Shown here one piece after another: positions 1-7,980 of a stretch of DNA of 63,318 nt (its first letter is position 1; each line of letters starts with the position of its first letter). The notes under the pieces are model-generated. The model saw only the letters and a list, made by a program, of their open reading frames with translations, was not told where the DNA came from and made no database searches. Source of the DNA: Nocardioides halotolerans DSM 19273. GTDB taxonomy: Bacteria > Actinomycetota > Actinomycetes > Propionibacteriales > Nocardioidaceae. Where the stretch lies: assembly GCF_000422805.1 (NCBI RefSeq), contig NZ_AUGT01000029.1:1-63318 (forward strand), read 5' to 3'. The translations under genes were made by a program, and so were the position numbers.

Positions 1-2
1 GC

Positions 3-179
3 GACTGGCCACCCGGCATGACCCACACCCACCACCAAACACGCTGGACCGACGGCGGCAAGACCAACCTCCGCGACCTCATCTCACTCTGCCCCCACCA
101 CCACGCACGAGCCCACGACCACCGCTACCACCTCGACCAGCTCCCCACCGGGAAGTACACCTTCCACCGACGCACCTAG
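3..179 (+). CDS. C-terminal fragment of a 13E12/DUF222-type HNH endonuclease
   Basis: The frame is open from the left edge and stops at 177-179, so only the last 58 residues are visible. They contain the HNH core of the 13E12-repeat/DUF222 family: a His pair at residues 10-11, Trp15, a Gly-Gly-x-Thr at 18-21, then Leu-Cys-Pro-His-His-His (29-34) and a following His38. These proteins are abundant, multi-copy and actinobacterial, and are probably selfish or mobile-intron-like. The N-terminal DUF222 part lies outside the window. The HNH assignment is strong; the biological role is not known. Confidence 0.8.
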   Translation, partial: DWPPGMTHTHHQTRWTDGGKTNLRDLISLCPHHHARAHDHRYHLDQLPTGKYTFHRRT

Positions 180-213
180 GCCGGCGGTCGATGCCGAGCG
201 GTCGGGGCCGTCC

Positions 214-660
214 TCAGAACGCGACGGTGCCGGTGCAGACCTGACCGTCGAACTTCGCCTTGAACACGACGTTGTCGGTGCCGGGCCGGTCCGCGATCCG
301 GCGCTCGGCGCTGAAGGAGCCGCTGCGGCCGCCGGTGGTCGACGAGCCCTTGGCCACGACCGCGCCGTTGTCCTTGAACTTCCAGCGCCAGGTCTGGCCC
401 GCCCGGTTGGTGTCGACCTCGCCCTCGACCTCGAGGCCGCCGTCGTCGGTCTTGACCTTGAGCTTCCAGCGGGCGCCGTCGGAGCAGCTGCCGGTCTTGA
501 TGATGCGGTCGTCCTTGCTGCCACTCGCTGCGCTCTGGCTGCCGCCGTTGTCGTCGCCGGGGCCGTCGTCGCCTCCGTGCGAGGCGAACGCGGGCGCGCC
601 GAGGGCGAACAGCGAGGCGGTGGTCAGGGCGGCCAGGGCGGTGGAGATCTTCGTCGTCAT
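214..660 (-). CDS. small secreted hypothetical protein
   Basis: A 148-residue protein with a clear Sec signal peptide: Lys4, a hydrophobic Ala/Leu stretch and a likely cleavage after Ala-Phe-Ala at residues 24-26. The mature part starts with a Gly/Asp-rich acidic stretch, followed by a beta-rich region with two cysteines near residue 59 and close to the C terminus that could form a disulfide. I recognise no family. The ATG at 660 is chosen because it immediately precedes the signal peptide; the longer in-frame extension only overlaps the acyltransferase gene. There is no strong ribosome binding site. It is probably a monocistronic exported protein. Confidence 0.7.
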   Translation of the reverse strand: MTTKISTALAALTTASLFALGAPAFASHGGDDGPGDDNGGSQSAASGSKDDRIIKTGSCSDGARWKLKVKTDDGGLEVEGEVDTNRAGQTWRWKFKDNGAVVAKGSSTTGGRSGSFSAERRIADRPGTDNVVFKAKFDGQVCTGTVAF

Positions 661-716
661 GGCAGCAGCGTGGGCCAGCACCGTGAGGCGGGCATGAGCC
701 GGTGGTGAGAGCGCTC

Positions 717-1652
717 TTACCTGGACGAGCGCGCCCACGCGCGCAGCCGGCGGCCCGGCGCGTCGGGCGCGGGTGACTCCGACTGCTCCCACACGCGGCG
801 CCACGCCGCGACGTCGGGTCCGCCGGGGTCGGGCGTCTCGCCGGACGACGCACGGCGGCGCGCGTCCCACCACGTCGTCCTGTCCTCGTCGAGGAGCGTG
901 GCGACCGCCGCCTTGATGCGCGGGGCGAACTCGCGCACCGACTCGCCCTCCCGCGGGCGCAGCGGCTCGCCGAAGCGGATCGTGAGCTGCCGGCGCCCCG
1001 GAGACGGCCAGCCCTGGCCGCGCGGCATGGCCGCGAACGTGCCGCGGTGGGCGACCGGGACGACCGGCACGCCGTGCTCGTGGGCCAGGAACGCCGCGCC
1101 CATCCGGAAGTTCCCCATCCAGCCGTCCTTGGACCGCGTGCCCTCGGGGAAGATCACCAGCGACCAGCCGTCCGCCAGCACCTCGCCCGGCGTCGTCGCC
1201 ATCGAGCCGCCCCGTCGGTCGATCGGGAAGGTGTTGAAGATCAGCGACGAGCCGACCGCGCGCCACCAGGTGTCGAAGAAGTAGTCGGCCGCGGCGGCGA
1301 CCGCCGTGCGCCGGCGCCACTCGTCGGGCAACGACAGGAGCACGAGCGGCGTGTCGAGGTGCGAGGCGTGGTTGGCCGCGAAGATGACCGGCCCCTCGAT
1401 CCGCTCGAGCACGTCGAGCCCCTCGACCTTCGTGCGGACCTGCGAGCGGAACAGCGGCTCCAGCCCGCCCTTCTGGGCCACCTCGCGGGCCGCGATGGCC
1501 GGCCGCCTGCGCGACCAGTCCGACGGGAACACGGTCTGCTTCGCCGGCAGCACGTAGGGCTCGGCCGAGCGGGGCACCTGCGAGCGCCGGCCCCAGCGCC
1601 AGCCCCGGGCCGTACGCCGGAGGTCGGAGACCCCCTCGGACAGGAAGCTCAT
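717..1652 (-). CDS. 1-acyl-sn-glycerol-3-phosphate acyltransferase family protein (PlsC-like)
   Basis: A 311-residue PlsC/LPLAT-fold acyltransferase, expected to move an acyl group from acyl-CoA or acyl-ACP to a lysophospholipid or other alcohol at the inner membrane face. The catalytic NHx4D motif is at His95-Asp100, and the FPEGTR substrate motif is at 168-173. The N terminus has about 70 extra basic residues and the C terminus a long tail, compared with the ~240-residue core. The ATG starts 4 bp after the stop of the LarA-like gene, so it is the last gene of the minus-strand operon. The true acceptor is unknown; the acyl-CoA reductase and dehydrogenase in the operon leave open a wax-ester or unusual-lipid role. 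Confidence 0.85.
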   Translation of the reverse strand: MSFLSEGVSDLRRTARGWRWGRRSQVPRSAEPYVLPAKQTVFPSDWSRRRPAIAAREVAQKGGLEPLFRSQVRTKVEGLDVLERIEGPVIFAANHASHLDTPLVLLSLPDEWRRRTAVAAAADYFFDTWWRAVGSSLIFNTFPIDRRGGSMATTPGEVLADGWSLVIFPEGTRSKDGWMGNFRMGAAFLAHEHGVPVVPVAHRGTFAAMPRGQGWPSPGRRQLTIRFGEPLRPREGESVREFAPRIKAAVATLLDEDRTTWWDARRRASSGETPDPGGPDVAAWRRVWEQSESPAPDAPGRRLRAWARSSR

Positions 1653-1656
1653 CGCG

Positions 1657-3237
1657 TCACCGCACGTCCGCGAGCAGGTGGGGCGGGTTGTGCAGGTAGG
1701 TGATCGAGGGCGACGTGCCGACGGTGCCCGACGCCATCTCGAGCGCGTCCTGCAGCGTGGTCGCCGCCCGGAAGCCCATCCGCGCGGCCGCCTTGCGGTT
1801 GCCGCCCACCCAGATCACCTCGTCGACGTGGTCGAGCGCGTGGGCGATCCAGTACCACATGTAGAACGGGTGGACGCCGTGGTAGGCGTGCGAGGTGCGG
1901 TAGAGGTGGATGTACCACGGGTCCTGCGCGAACTGCTGCTCGTACTTCTCTCCCACCACCGCGGGGTCGGTCGACTCGGCGAGGACCTCCTCGTAGAAGT
2001 CGACGTACGACGGGTGGTGCAGCTGGTTGAACCCCTCGTCGAGCGGGTGGTAGAGGATCACCGCGCCGCCCTTCCGGACCACCGGCTGGCCGCGGTAGGA
2101 GTTGAAGTAGTAGCCCAGGCCCATGCAGGCGGCCAGCACGGGGTTCATCGAGCTGTTGACGTTGTAGGGCCCGAGGTAGGGCACGCCCATCACGAGCACG
2201 TCGGACTGCCCGTTGACCTCGACCGAGTGCTGCGCGTGCACCTTCTCCAGCGTCTTCTCGTGCACCGCCTCGACCTCGCCGGCGTTGACGCCCGTGAGCC
2301 CGTAGACCGACCGCAGGTCGTGGAACATCTTGTGCCGCAGCTTCGGCGGCGCCACCGCGAGCCCGCGCCGCACGCCGAGCATCGAGGCCTGGTCCTTGAC
2401 CGACCACTCCCACTCCCGCTTCTGGAGGAAGCCGAACGGCGAGGGGAACACGTCGTTGTTGAGCGTCGTCTCGACCTGGAACACCTTCACGGTGTCCTTG
2501 ATGATCCGGCCCATCCGCCACGCCGAGTGGTGCATCTCGGAGTGCTTGTGGTCCATGAACGAGCGCGAGTGGACCATCGTCTTGGCGTTGTGGTGGTGCC
2601 GCAGCGACTTGTACGACGCGAGCCCGATGCCGACGGACTTGTGGCCGCCGTCCATCGCGACGAGGTTCACGTTGACGTAGACCAGCAGGTCGGACTCGGC
2701 GGCCCGCTTGCTGATCTCGATGTCCTCGCCCTTCTCGGTGGTGCCGAGGTGGGCGAGCTCGTCGCGGTCCTCGGCGTCGAAGTTGTAGAGGTCGCCCTGG
2801 GGGTAGAACGAGCGGAACACCCGCTCCCCGACGATGTGCTTGAGCTCGGCGGCCGTCATCCGGCGGTGCAGCGCGTTGGCCGCGATGAGCTTCACGTCGT
2901 CGACGCCGGCCTCGGCCGCCATGGTGAGGACCGCCTCGATGATCCGGCCTCGGATGTCGGGCGCCTTCATCGTCGGCAGCGGGATCGACAGGTCGTCGAA
3001 GGCGATGGTCAGCCGCATGCCGGCCTTGAGCAGCGCCGGCAGCGGCTCGGAGTCGAGGGGGTTCAGCAGCGCGTGCTGGATCGCCTCGTCGACGTCGGGA
3101 ACGGCCGGGATCGACTCCGGCGGGTAGACCACGCGGGTGCCGAGCGGGAAGCTCTCGAGCCGGAACCCGAGACCCTCGTGGACCACCATGGGCGGGGTCC
3201 GGTCGTCGACCTCGAGCACGAATCCTGGGCGGCTCAC
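1657..3237 (-). CDS. LarA-like (DUF2088) nickel-pincer-type racemase family protein
   Basis: A 526-residue protein with the signatures of the lactate racemase LarA family, whose members use a Ni-pincer nucleotide cofactor for hydride-transfer chemistry. Visible motifs are Asp81-Asp82 followed by Ser-Ile-Pro (the DDxTRxxP position), His124-Arg125-Arg-Met (catalytic His region), Gly-His-Lys200-Ser (the GGxK cofactor-lysine region) and the His214-His215-His216-Asn cluster. It is about 100 residues longer than LarA. The GTG at 3237 is chosen because GGAGGG lies 4 bp upstream; an upstream extension would overlap the dehydrogenase gene. It sits 25 bp after that gene. The substrate is unknown, and no larB/larC/larE cofactor genes are visible here. 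Confidence 0.8.
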   Translation of the reverse strand: MSRPGFVLEVDDRTPPMVVHEGLGFRLESFPLGTRVVYPPESIPAVPDVDEAIQHALLNPLDSEPLPALLKAGMRLTIAFDDLSIPLPTMKAPDIRGRIIEAVLTMAAEAGVDDVKLIAANALHRRMTAAELKHIVGERVFRSFYPQGDLYNFDAEDRDELAHLGTTEKGEDIEISKRAAESDLLVYVNVNLVAMDGGHKSVGIGLASYKSLRHHHNAKTMVHSRSFMDHKHSEMHHSAWRMGRIIKDTVKVFQVETTLNNDVFPSPFGFLQKREWEWSVKDQASMLGVRRGLAVAPPKLRHKMFHDLRSVYGLTGVNAGEVEAVHEKTLEKVHAQHSVEVNGQSDVLVMGVPYLGPYNVNSSMNPVLAACMGLGYYFNSYRGQPVVRKGGAVILYHPLDEGFNQLHHPSYVDFYEEVLAESTDPAVVGEKYEQQFAQDPWYIHLYRTSHAYHGVHPFYMWYWIAHALDHVDEVIWVGGNRKAAARMGFRAATTLQDALEMASGTVGTSPSITYLHNPPHLLADVR

Positions 3238-3262
3238 TGGCCCTCCATCTGTGTACTGCTCC

Positions 3263-4477
3263 TCATTGGGAGCTCCGGGGGTCGAACGCGACCTTGACGG
3301 TACCGAGCCGGCCCGCGGCGTGCGCGTGGTCGAGCGCCTCCCGCCACCGGTGCAAGGGGTAGGACGCGACGGACTTGGACAGCTGGACCACGGGCTCGAG
3401 CTCGGCCAGGTCGGCGGCGAGGTCGAAGGCGCCGCGGCGCTCGCCGTTCGGCAGGGTCTCCTCCTGCGACGAGGCGTAGGTGCCGACCACCTCGAGCTCG
3501 CGGAACCACGCCGCGGACAGGTCGGCCGCCGCCGGCATCCCCGACAGCACCACCCGGCCGCCGGCGCGGGTCGCGTTGAGCGCGGTCTCCAGTGACTGCT
3601 TGCTGCCGACCGCGTCGACGGCGACGTCGACGCCGCCGAGGAGGTACGGCGCGGAGAGCTCCGGCTTGAGCTGGAAGGCGCCGGTCGAACGCCGGACGCG
3701 CCGCAGCACCTCGGCCGGCTGCACGACCTCGGTGGCACCGAACTCGAGCGCGAGCTCGCGCTGGTGCCCGTGCTTGGCGACCACGATGATCTCGCCGGCC
3801 GGGGTGAGCTGGCGCAGCGCCAACGTGGCGAACAGCCCCACCGAGCCGGCGCCGCTCACCAGGACCCGGCCGTTGTCGGGCACGGCGGCCCGCAGCGCGG
3901 TGTGCACCGCGCACGACAGGGGCTCCATCAGCAGCGCCTGCTCGTCGGACCAGCCCTCCGGCACGACGTGCATCTGGCTGCGGTGGGCCGTCAGCTGCTG
4001 GCCCCAGCCGCCGCCGGTGTCCTTGCAGAAGCCGGTCTGCAGCCCGGGTGCGAGGTGGCCGACGGTGATCCGTGAGCAGCGGTTGGTGTGGCCGACCGCG
4101 CAGTTCTCACAGGGCTCGACGCCCCGGGCCGCGCAGGTCAGCACGGGGTCGAGCACGACGCGGGTGCCGGCGGGGAGCTCCTCGCAGTCCTCGAGCAGCT
4201 CGGCGACCACCTCGTGGCCGGGCACGAACGGCAGCGACACGACCGCGGAGAAGTAGAGCGAGGTGTGCCCCGACAGCGCCCCGAGGTCGGAGCCGCAGAT
4301 GCCGGACAGCCGCGAGCGCAGCCGCGCCCAGCCGGGGCGCTCGACCTTGGGCGGGTCGATCGTGACCAGCCGCAGCGGCGCGGCGAAGCCGGACAGGATG
4401 CCGGGCATCCGGCTGCCCATCGCCTTGCCGGCCACCGTGCGCGGCAGGCTGCGGAACATCTCGAGCGCGAGGATCAT
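3263..4477 (-). CDS. zinc-dependent medium-chain alcohol dehydrogenase
   Basis: A 404-residue MDR-superfamily dehydrogenase. Catalytic zinc ligands are Cys61 and the His88-Glu89 pair. The structural zinc lobe has Cys115, Cys123, Cys126 and Cys134. The nucleotide-binding Rossmann motif GAGSVG is at 209-214. It should oxidise an alcohol or reduce an aldehyde with NAD(P). The ATG at 4477 overlaps the stop of an upstream 55-residue reading frame as ATGA and has a strong GAGGAGG site, but that site is complementary to a sequence about 150 nt upstream (see findings). It is the second or third gene of the SDR-HAD/LarA/PlsC operon. The exact substrate is unknown; the context points to a long-chain lipid alcohol or aldehyde. 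Confidence 0.88.
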   Translation of the reverse strand: MILALEMFRSLPRTVAGKAMGSRMPGILSGFAAPLRLVTIDPPKVERPGWARLRSRLSGICGSDLGALSGHTSLYFSAVVSLPFVPGHEVVAELLEDCEELPAGTRVVLDPVLTCAARGVEPCENCAVGHTNRCSRITVGHLAPGLQTGFCKDTGGGWGQQLTAHRSQMHVVPEGWSDEQALLMEPLSCAVHTALRAAVPDNGRVLVSGAGSVGLFATLALRQLTPAGEIIVVAKHGHQRELALEFGATEVVQPAEVLRRVRRSTGAFQLKPELSAPYLLGGVDVAVDAVGSKQSLETALNATRAGGRVVLSGMPAAADLSAAWFRELEVVGTYASSQEETLPNGERRGAFDLAADLAELEPVVQLSKSVASYPLHRWREALDHAHAAGRLGTVKVAFDPRSSQ

Positions 4478-4646
4478 GCGTGGCCCACCTCCTCGGCAGC
4501 GATGCGCTTGGCGTGCTCAGGGTGCGTGCATCGCAAGGCGCCGGAGCGAAGACGCTGTAGGCCCATCATCGAGCGACGGCAACGCCGCGAGGTGCGTGCA
4601 CTGCGCGCGCGAAGCGCGCCGATGTCGAGGAGGTGGGTCACGTACG
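4472..4646 (-). promoter_or_regulatory. RBS-sequestering inverted repeat in the SDR-HAD/dehydrogenase spacer
   Basis: In the transcript, the arm just after the SDR-HAD stop (about 4615-4646) pairs with the arm ending at the dehydrogenase start (about 4472-4503). About 26 of 32 positions match, including a perfect 12-bp block CCCACCTCCTCG/CGAGGAGGTGGG that covers the Shine-Dalgarno sequence. Ribosomes leaving the SDR-HAD gene and reading the 55-codon frame would unwind it. The loop holds a second small hairpin (GCGCGC/GCGCGC) and two similar GTGC- or ATGC-ACGCACC stretches. A translational attenuator is inferred; a repeat-element origin is the alternative. Confidence 0.5.
4474..4641 (-). CDS. 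possible 55-residue translational-coupling ORF
   Basis: A GTG-initiated frame of 56 codons fills the otherwise odd 160-bp spacer between the SDR-HAD gene and the dehydrogenase gene. Its start overlaps the upstream stop as GTGA, and its stop overlaps the downstream start as ATGA, the arrangement of translationally coupled genes. The product would be basic and Arg-rich with no recognised domain. Its first codons lie in the 5' arm, and its last codons in the 3' arm, of a long inverted repeat that can hide the dehydrogenase ribosome binding site. Long open frames are common in DNA this G+C-rich, so the protein itself may be irrelevant and only its translation important. Confidence 0.4.
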   Translation of the reverse strand: MTHLLDIGALRARSARTSRRCRRSMMGLQRLRSGALRCTHPEHAKRIAAEEVGHA

Positions 4647-6977
4647 GACTCCGGGGTCGAGGGCGCGCACGGAGCCCGACGGGCTGGCCCAGTCGGCGAC
4701 GTCCCAGTGCGAGCGGCGCGCGTGGCGGTAGAGCGGCACGTCGGGCCGGACGGCGACCGGGTTGCCGACCGCCTCGAGCAGCGGGAGGTCGGAGTGCGAG
4801 TCGGCGTACGCGAACGACGCCTTCATGTCGATGTGGTGCTCCGCGGCGTAGGACCGCATCCAGGCGGCGCGCGACTCGCCGACCAGCGGCGAGGACGCCA
4901 GGAAGCCCGTGCAGACCCCGCGCTCGTCGACGGCGAGGTCGGCGGCCTCGATGTGGTCGAACAGGGGCCGCAGGGGCCGGGTCAGCGGCCGGATCGCCCC
5001 GGTGATCAGCACGGTCTGGTGCCCGGCCGCCCGGTGCTCGCGGATCCGGCGCACGGCGTCGGGCGAGAGCCGCGACAGGATGTGGTCGGTCAGGTGCTCG
5101 TCGGCCACCGCGTCGAGGTCGGCGGCCCGCGCGCCTTCGTACTCGCGATAGACGCCGCGCAGGAAGTCGCTGCGCGAGCGCCGCTCGGCCTGCACCAGGC
5201 TCGGGACCTTGGACGCGATCCGGCCGAGCTCGGCCAGCCGCTCGCCGCCGTCGAGCTCGCGGAGCCGCACCCACAGGTAGGTCTCGATCACGTTGGAGGA
5301 CAGCAGCGTGCCGTCCATGTCGAAGAACGCCGCGATGCCCTCGCCCCCGGAGCCGACCTCGCGCAGCGACGTCCCGCTCGGCTTCTTGCGCAGGGCGCGG
5401 AGCTCGTCGAGGCGGCGCACCGGCGCGGTCACGGCCGGGCAGTGCACCTCGATGAAGTAGCGCGGCCAGTCGACCACCGAGGTGTCGAAGGCGAACGTCG
5501 CGCGGTCCTCCTCGGAGAGCGAGGTGAACAGCGCCATCGTCTGCTTGTCGGAGAAGCGCAGCTCGGCGGTGGCGTACTCCATGTAGAGGTCGAGGTAGCG
5601 GCGCAGGAACTCCAGGCGCCGGCCCTGCTGGTGCAGCTTGCGGGCCAGCTCGCGGGCGCGGTCGCTGCGCGGCGCGTGCCCGACGACATAGTCGGCGACC
5701 TTCCACGCCTTCTCGCTGGTCGAGAGCAGGCGCTCCACCGAGCGGGCGCCCGGGAAGCGCCACTCCGGCAGGCGGGCGGCGCCGCGGTCGCCCGCGGTGA
5801 ACGGGTGGTGGTCGAAGTAGGTGCGCACCGAGCTGTAGAGCATGTTGAACGTCAGCGGGTTGCGGTCGCCGCTCGAGACGTGGAAGTAGCCGACGTCGCC
5901 CGGCTCGGGCGGGTGCGCGAGGACCGCGACGATCGCGGAGACGACGTGGTCGACCGGCACGATGTCGACGATGGTGTCGGGGGCGGCCGGGAACTCCGGC
6001 AGCTCGCCGCGACCGTAGGCCAGGATCAGCGGCTCGGCCATCTTGAAGCCCTCGATCCAGCCCACGTGCGGACGCTCCAGGGCGGACTCGATGATGCTCG
6101 GCCGGACGATCGAGGCGCGGCGCGGGCCGGCCGCGCCCGGCGTCGAGCCGGCCGCCCAGCGCTCCACGACGCGCTCGCCCATCGCCTTGGTGAACGTGTA
6201 GCAGTCGGTCCAGCCGAGGCTGCGGGCGCGCTCGGTGCCGATCCGCACGAGCTCGTCCTTGACCCACTGCCGCCGCGCCGCCTCGGTCGCGCGGGCGGCG
6301 GTGAGCAGCCCGGCGCGGCTGTGCTCCTTCTCGGCCTTCTTGCGCTCCTTGGTCAGCAGGTCGGCGCCGCGCGACTGGTCCTCGACGGCCCGCCGTTGTC
6401 CCAGGCCCCACGCCAGCTCGGTCTCGAGGTCGACGTCGTGCTCGACCGGCGCCTCGGGGATGCTGCCGCGGCGCCGCCCGGCGACGTACGCCGTGGAGAT
6501 GTGCACGTAGTGGATCTCCCGGCCGCTCGCCGCCTGCGCCTCGTCGATCCGGTCGAGCAGGTCGCGCACCCCGATCACGTTGGTCGTGAAGCCCTCGTCG
6601 ACCGGCGGGTCGAAGGACACGTCGCCCGCGCAGTGCACGACCGCGTCGATGTCGGCCGGCAGCGCCGGCACGTCGGCGAGGTCGCCCTCGACCACGGCGA
6701 CGCGCGCGTCGATGAGCGCCTCGACGCCGCCCGCGGCGGCCACGACGTCGGCGAACACGGGCTTCTCGAGGAGCTTCGCCGTGCGCGCCGCCCCACTGGT
6801 CGAGCCCTTGGGCCGGACGAGCACCGAGACCCGCACGTCGGGCACCTCGGTGAGCATGAGGTGCAGCAGCGCCTCGCCCACGAAGCCGGTCACCCCGGTC
6901 AGCAGGACGTGCTGCCCGGCGAGCCGCTCGGCAACCGACGGCGTGTCCCTCTGACCCACGAGACGGAACCCTGCCAT
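4638..6977 (-). CDS. fused acyl-CoA-reductase-like SDR and HAD-IB phosphatase
   Basis: A 779-residue two-domain protein. Residues 20-380 form an extended SDR of the male-sterility/fatty acyl-CoA reductase type, with TGVTGFVG at 27-34 and catalytic Tyr260-x3-Lys264. This type reduces acyl-CoA or acyl thioesters to aldehyde or alcohol. Residues 545-779 form a HAD-IB hydrolase with the nucleophile motif Asp553-x-Asp555-Gly-Thr and a C-terminal GDSxxD-like acidic region (ADSHSD). The ATG at 6977 is used; in-frame TTG 6995 and GTG 6989/6986 are alternatives, and none has a convincing ribosome site. It is the first gene of the minus-strand operon. Coupling of a reductase with a phosphatase suggests a phosphorylated lipid intermediate, but this is inference. 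Confidence 0.8.
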   Translation of the reverse strand: MAGFRLVGQRDTPSVAERLAGQHVLLTGVTGFVGEALLHLMLTEVPDVRVSVLVRPKGSTSGAARTAKLLEKPVFADVVAAAGGVEALIDARVAVVEGDLADVPALPADIDAVVHCAGDVSFDPPVDEGFTTNVIGVRDLLDRIDEAQAASGREIHYVHISTAYVAGRRRGSIPEAPVEHDVDLETELAWGLGQRRAVEDQSRGADLLTKERKKAEKEHSRAGLLTAARATEAARRQWVKDELVRIGTERARSLGWTDCYTFTKAMGERVVERWAAGSTPGAAGPRRASIVRPSIIESALERPHVGWIEGFKMAEPLILAYGRGELPEFPAAPDTIVDIVPVDHVVSAIVAVLAHPPEPGDVGYFHVSSGDRNPLTFNMLYSSVRTYFDHHPFTAGDRGAARLPEWRFPGARSVERLLSTSEKAWKVADYVVGHAPRSDRARELARKLHQQGRRLEFLRRYLDLYMEYATAELRFSDKQTMALFTSLSEEDRATFAFDTSVVDWPRYFIEVHCPAVTAPVRRLDELRALRKKPSGTSLREVGSGGEGIAAFFDMDGTLLSSNVIETYLWVRLRELDGGERLAELGRIASKVPSLVQAERRSRSDFLRGVYREYEGARAADLDAVADEHLTDHILSRLSPDAVRRIREHRAAGHQTVLITGAIRPLTRPLRPLFDHIEAADLAVDERGVCTGFLASSPLVGESRAAWMRSYAAEHHIDMKASFAYADSHSDLPLLEAVGNPVAVRPDVPLYRHARRSHWDVADWASPSGSVRALDPGVRT

Positions 6978-7233
6978 GTCGCTCACCACGATCAAGAGGC
7001 TGGTGCCGTCACAGGTGCTTCAGGGCCTCGCGCCGGGACCGCCCGGACAGGCGTCCCCGAGGCGGGTCGGACCCGCCGCACGGCGTCCACAGTCTGGGAA
7101 CGGGTGTTTGCAGGGTGGGCACCCCGGGCACGGAAATGGTGTCGGCGGCCCGGACGAGATCGTCAGTCCAACCGGGCCGACGGCCCCAGACCTTTCCCTT
7201 GTCGGTCGCGAACGACGGGGGAGGTTCTCGGGC

Positions 7234-7308
7234 TGGTGGGCGCAGAGGGGATCGAACCCCCGACCGCTGGTTTGTAAAACCAGAGCTCTACCGCTGAGCT
7301 ATACGCCC
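7234..7308 (-). tRNA. tRNA-Val (anticodon UAC)
   Basis: The reverse complement folds into a complete cloverleaf. The 7-bp acceptor stem is GGGCGTA/TGCGCCC (with one G-U pair), the D stem GCTC/GAGC, the anticodon stem CTGGT/ACCAG with loop TTTACAA (anticodon TAC), and the T arm carries TTCGATC. The encoded end is ACCA. Anticodon UAC reads valine codons GUA and wobble. Confidence 0.95.
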
Positions 7309-7378
7309 GTGGACGCCCGCACAGTACGGGAGTGGGGCGCGGCCGTGGAAAACGGCTCGCAACCGGCCCCAAATGGAA

Positions 7379-7416
7379 GTTGAGCCGCTGGCGTCTCGGG
7401 TCACCAGCGGCTCAAC
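7379..7416 (-). terminator. strong intrinsic terminator after ahpE
   Basis: GTTGAGCCGCTGG (7379-7391) and its perfect 13-base complement (7404-7416) enclose a 12-nt loop. On the minus strand the stem is followed by TTCCATTT, a modest T-rich tail. It lies 100 bp beyond the ahpE stop and before the tRNA, so it separates the two transcripts. Confidence 0.8.
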
Positions 7417-7515
7417 GGGGCATAACGTACTGCCCGCGTCAGACCGTCACAAACATCCCGATGAATTATTTCTCAACTGGTCCAGACCGGGCGTCGCCAC
7501 GCACTGCTCGCGCGC

Positions 7516-7980
7516 TCAGACCAGGGCCTGGAGCTGGCGCAGGTGCTCCTCCAGGTCGCGGCCCTCGGAGCTCGGGTTGTGCACCGCCCAGCGGAGCAGA
7601 CCCTCCTTGTCCACGACGTACGACGACCGGCGCGGCGCCCCGCGCTGCTCGTCGAAGACCTCGTAGGCGCGCGTCACCTCGCCGTGCGGCCAGAAGTCGG
7701 AGAGCAGCGGGAAGTTGAGCCCGTCGGCGTCGGCGAACGCCCGCAGCGCGTAGATCGGGTCGCAGGAGATCGCCAGCACCTCGCTGTCGAAGGTCAGGAA
7801 GTCGGCGAGGCGCCTCCGGATGCCGGCCATCTCGCCCGTGCAGACCCCGGAGAAGGCGAACGGGTAGAACACCAGCACGACCGCCTTGCGGTCGCGGTAG
7901 GACGACAGCGTGACGTCCTGGCCGAACTGGTCGCGGAGCGTGAAGTCGGGCGCCGGTCCGCCGAGCTGGAGCCCGGTCAC
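7516..7980 (-). CDS. ahpE: AhpE-type peroxiredoxin
   Basis: A 154-residue AhpC/TSA-fold thiol peroxidase that reduces peroxides. The peroxidatic Cys47 lies in FSGVCTGE, matching mycobacterial AhpE, and the LSDFWPHG block typical of AhpE is also present. A second cysteine, Cys73, is outside the usual resolving position, so a 1-Cys mechanism with an external thiol is expected. The GTG start at 7980 overlaps the stop of the acyl-CoA synthetase gene as GTGA, so the two are co-transcribed and coupled. In mycobacteria ahpE likewise sits beside the DUF3052 gene and aceE, which supports the assignment. Confidence 0.92.
   Translation of the reverse strand: MTGLQLGGPAPDFTLRDQFGQDVTLSSYRDRKAVVLVFYPFAFSGVCTGEMAGIRRRLADFLTFDSEVLAISCDPIYALRAFADADGLNFPLLSDFWPHGEVTRAYEVFDEQRGAPRRSSYVVDKEGLLRWAVHNPSSEGRDLEEHLRQLQALV

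Noticed and set aside
4263..7277. 1004-codon open frame on the plus strand antisense to the SDR-HAD and dehydrogenase genes
   Set aside because: The translation is Arg/Gly/Val-rich without domains, and the opposite strand codes for recognised enzymes.
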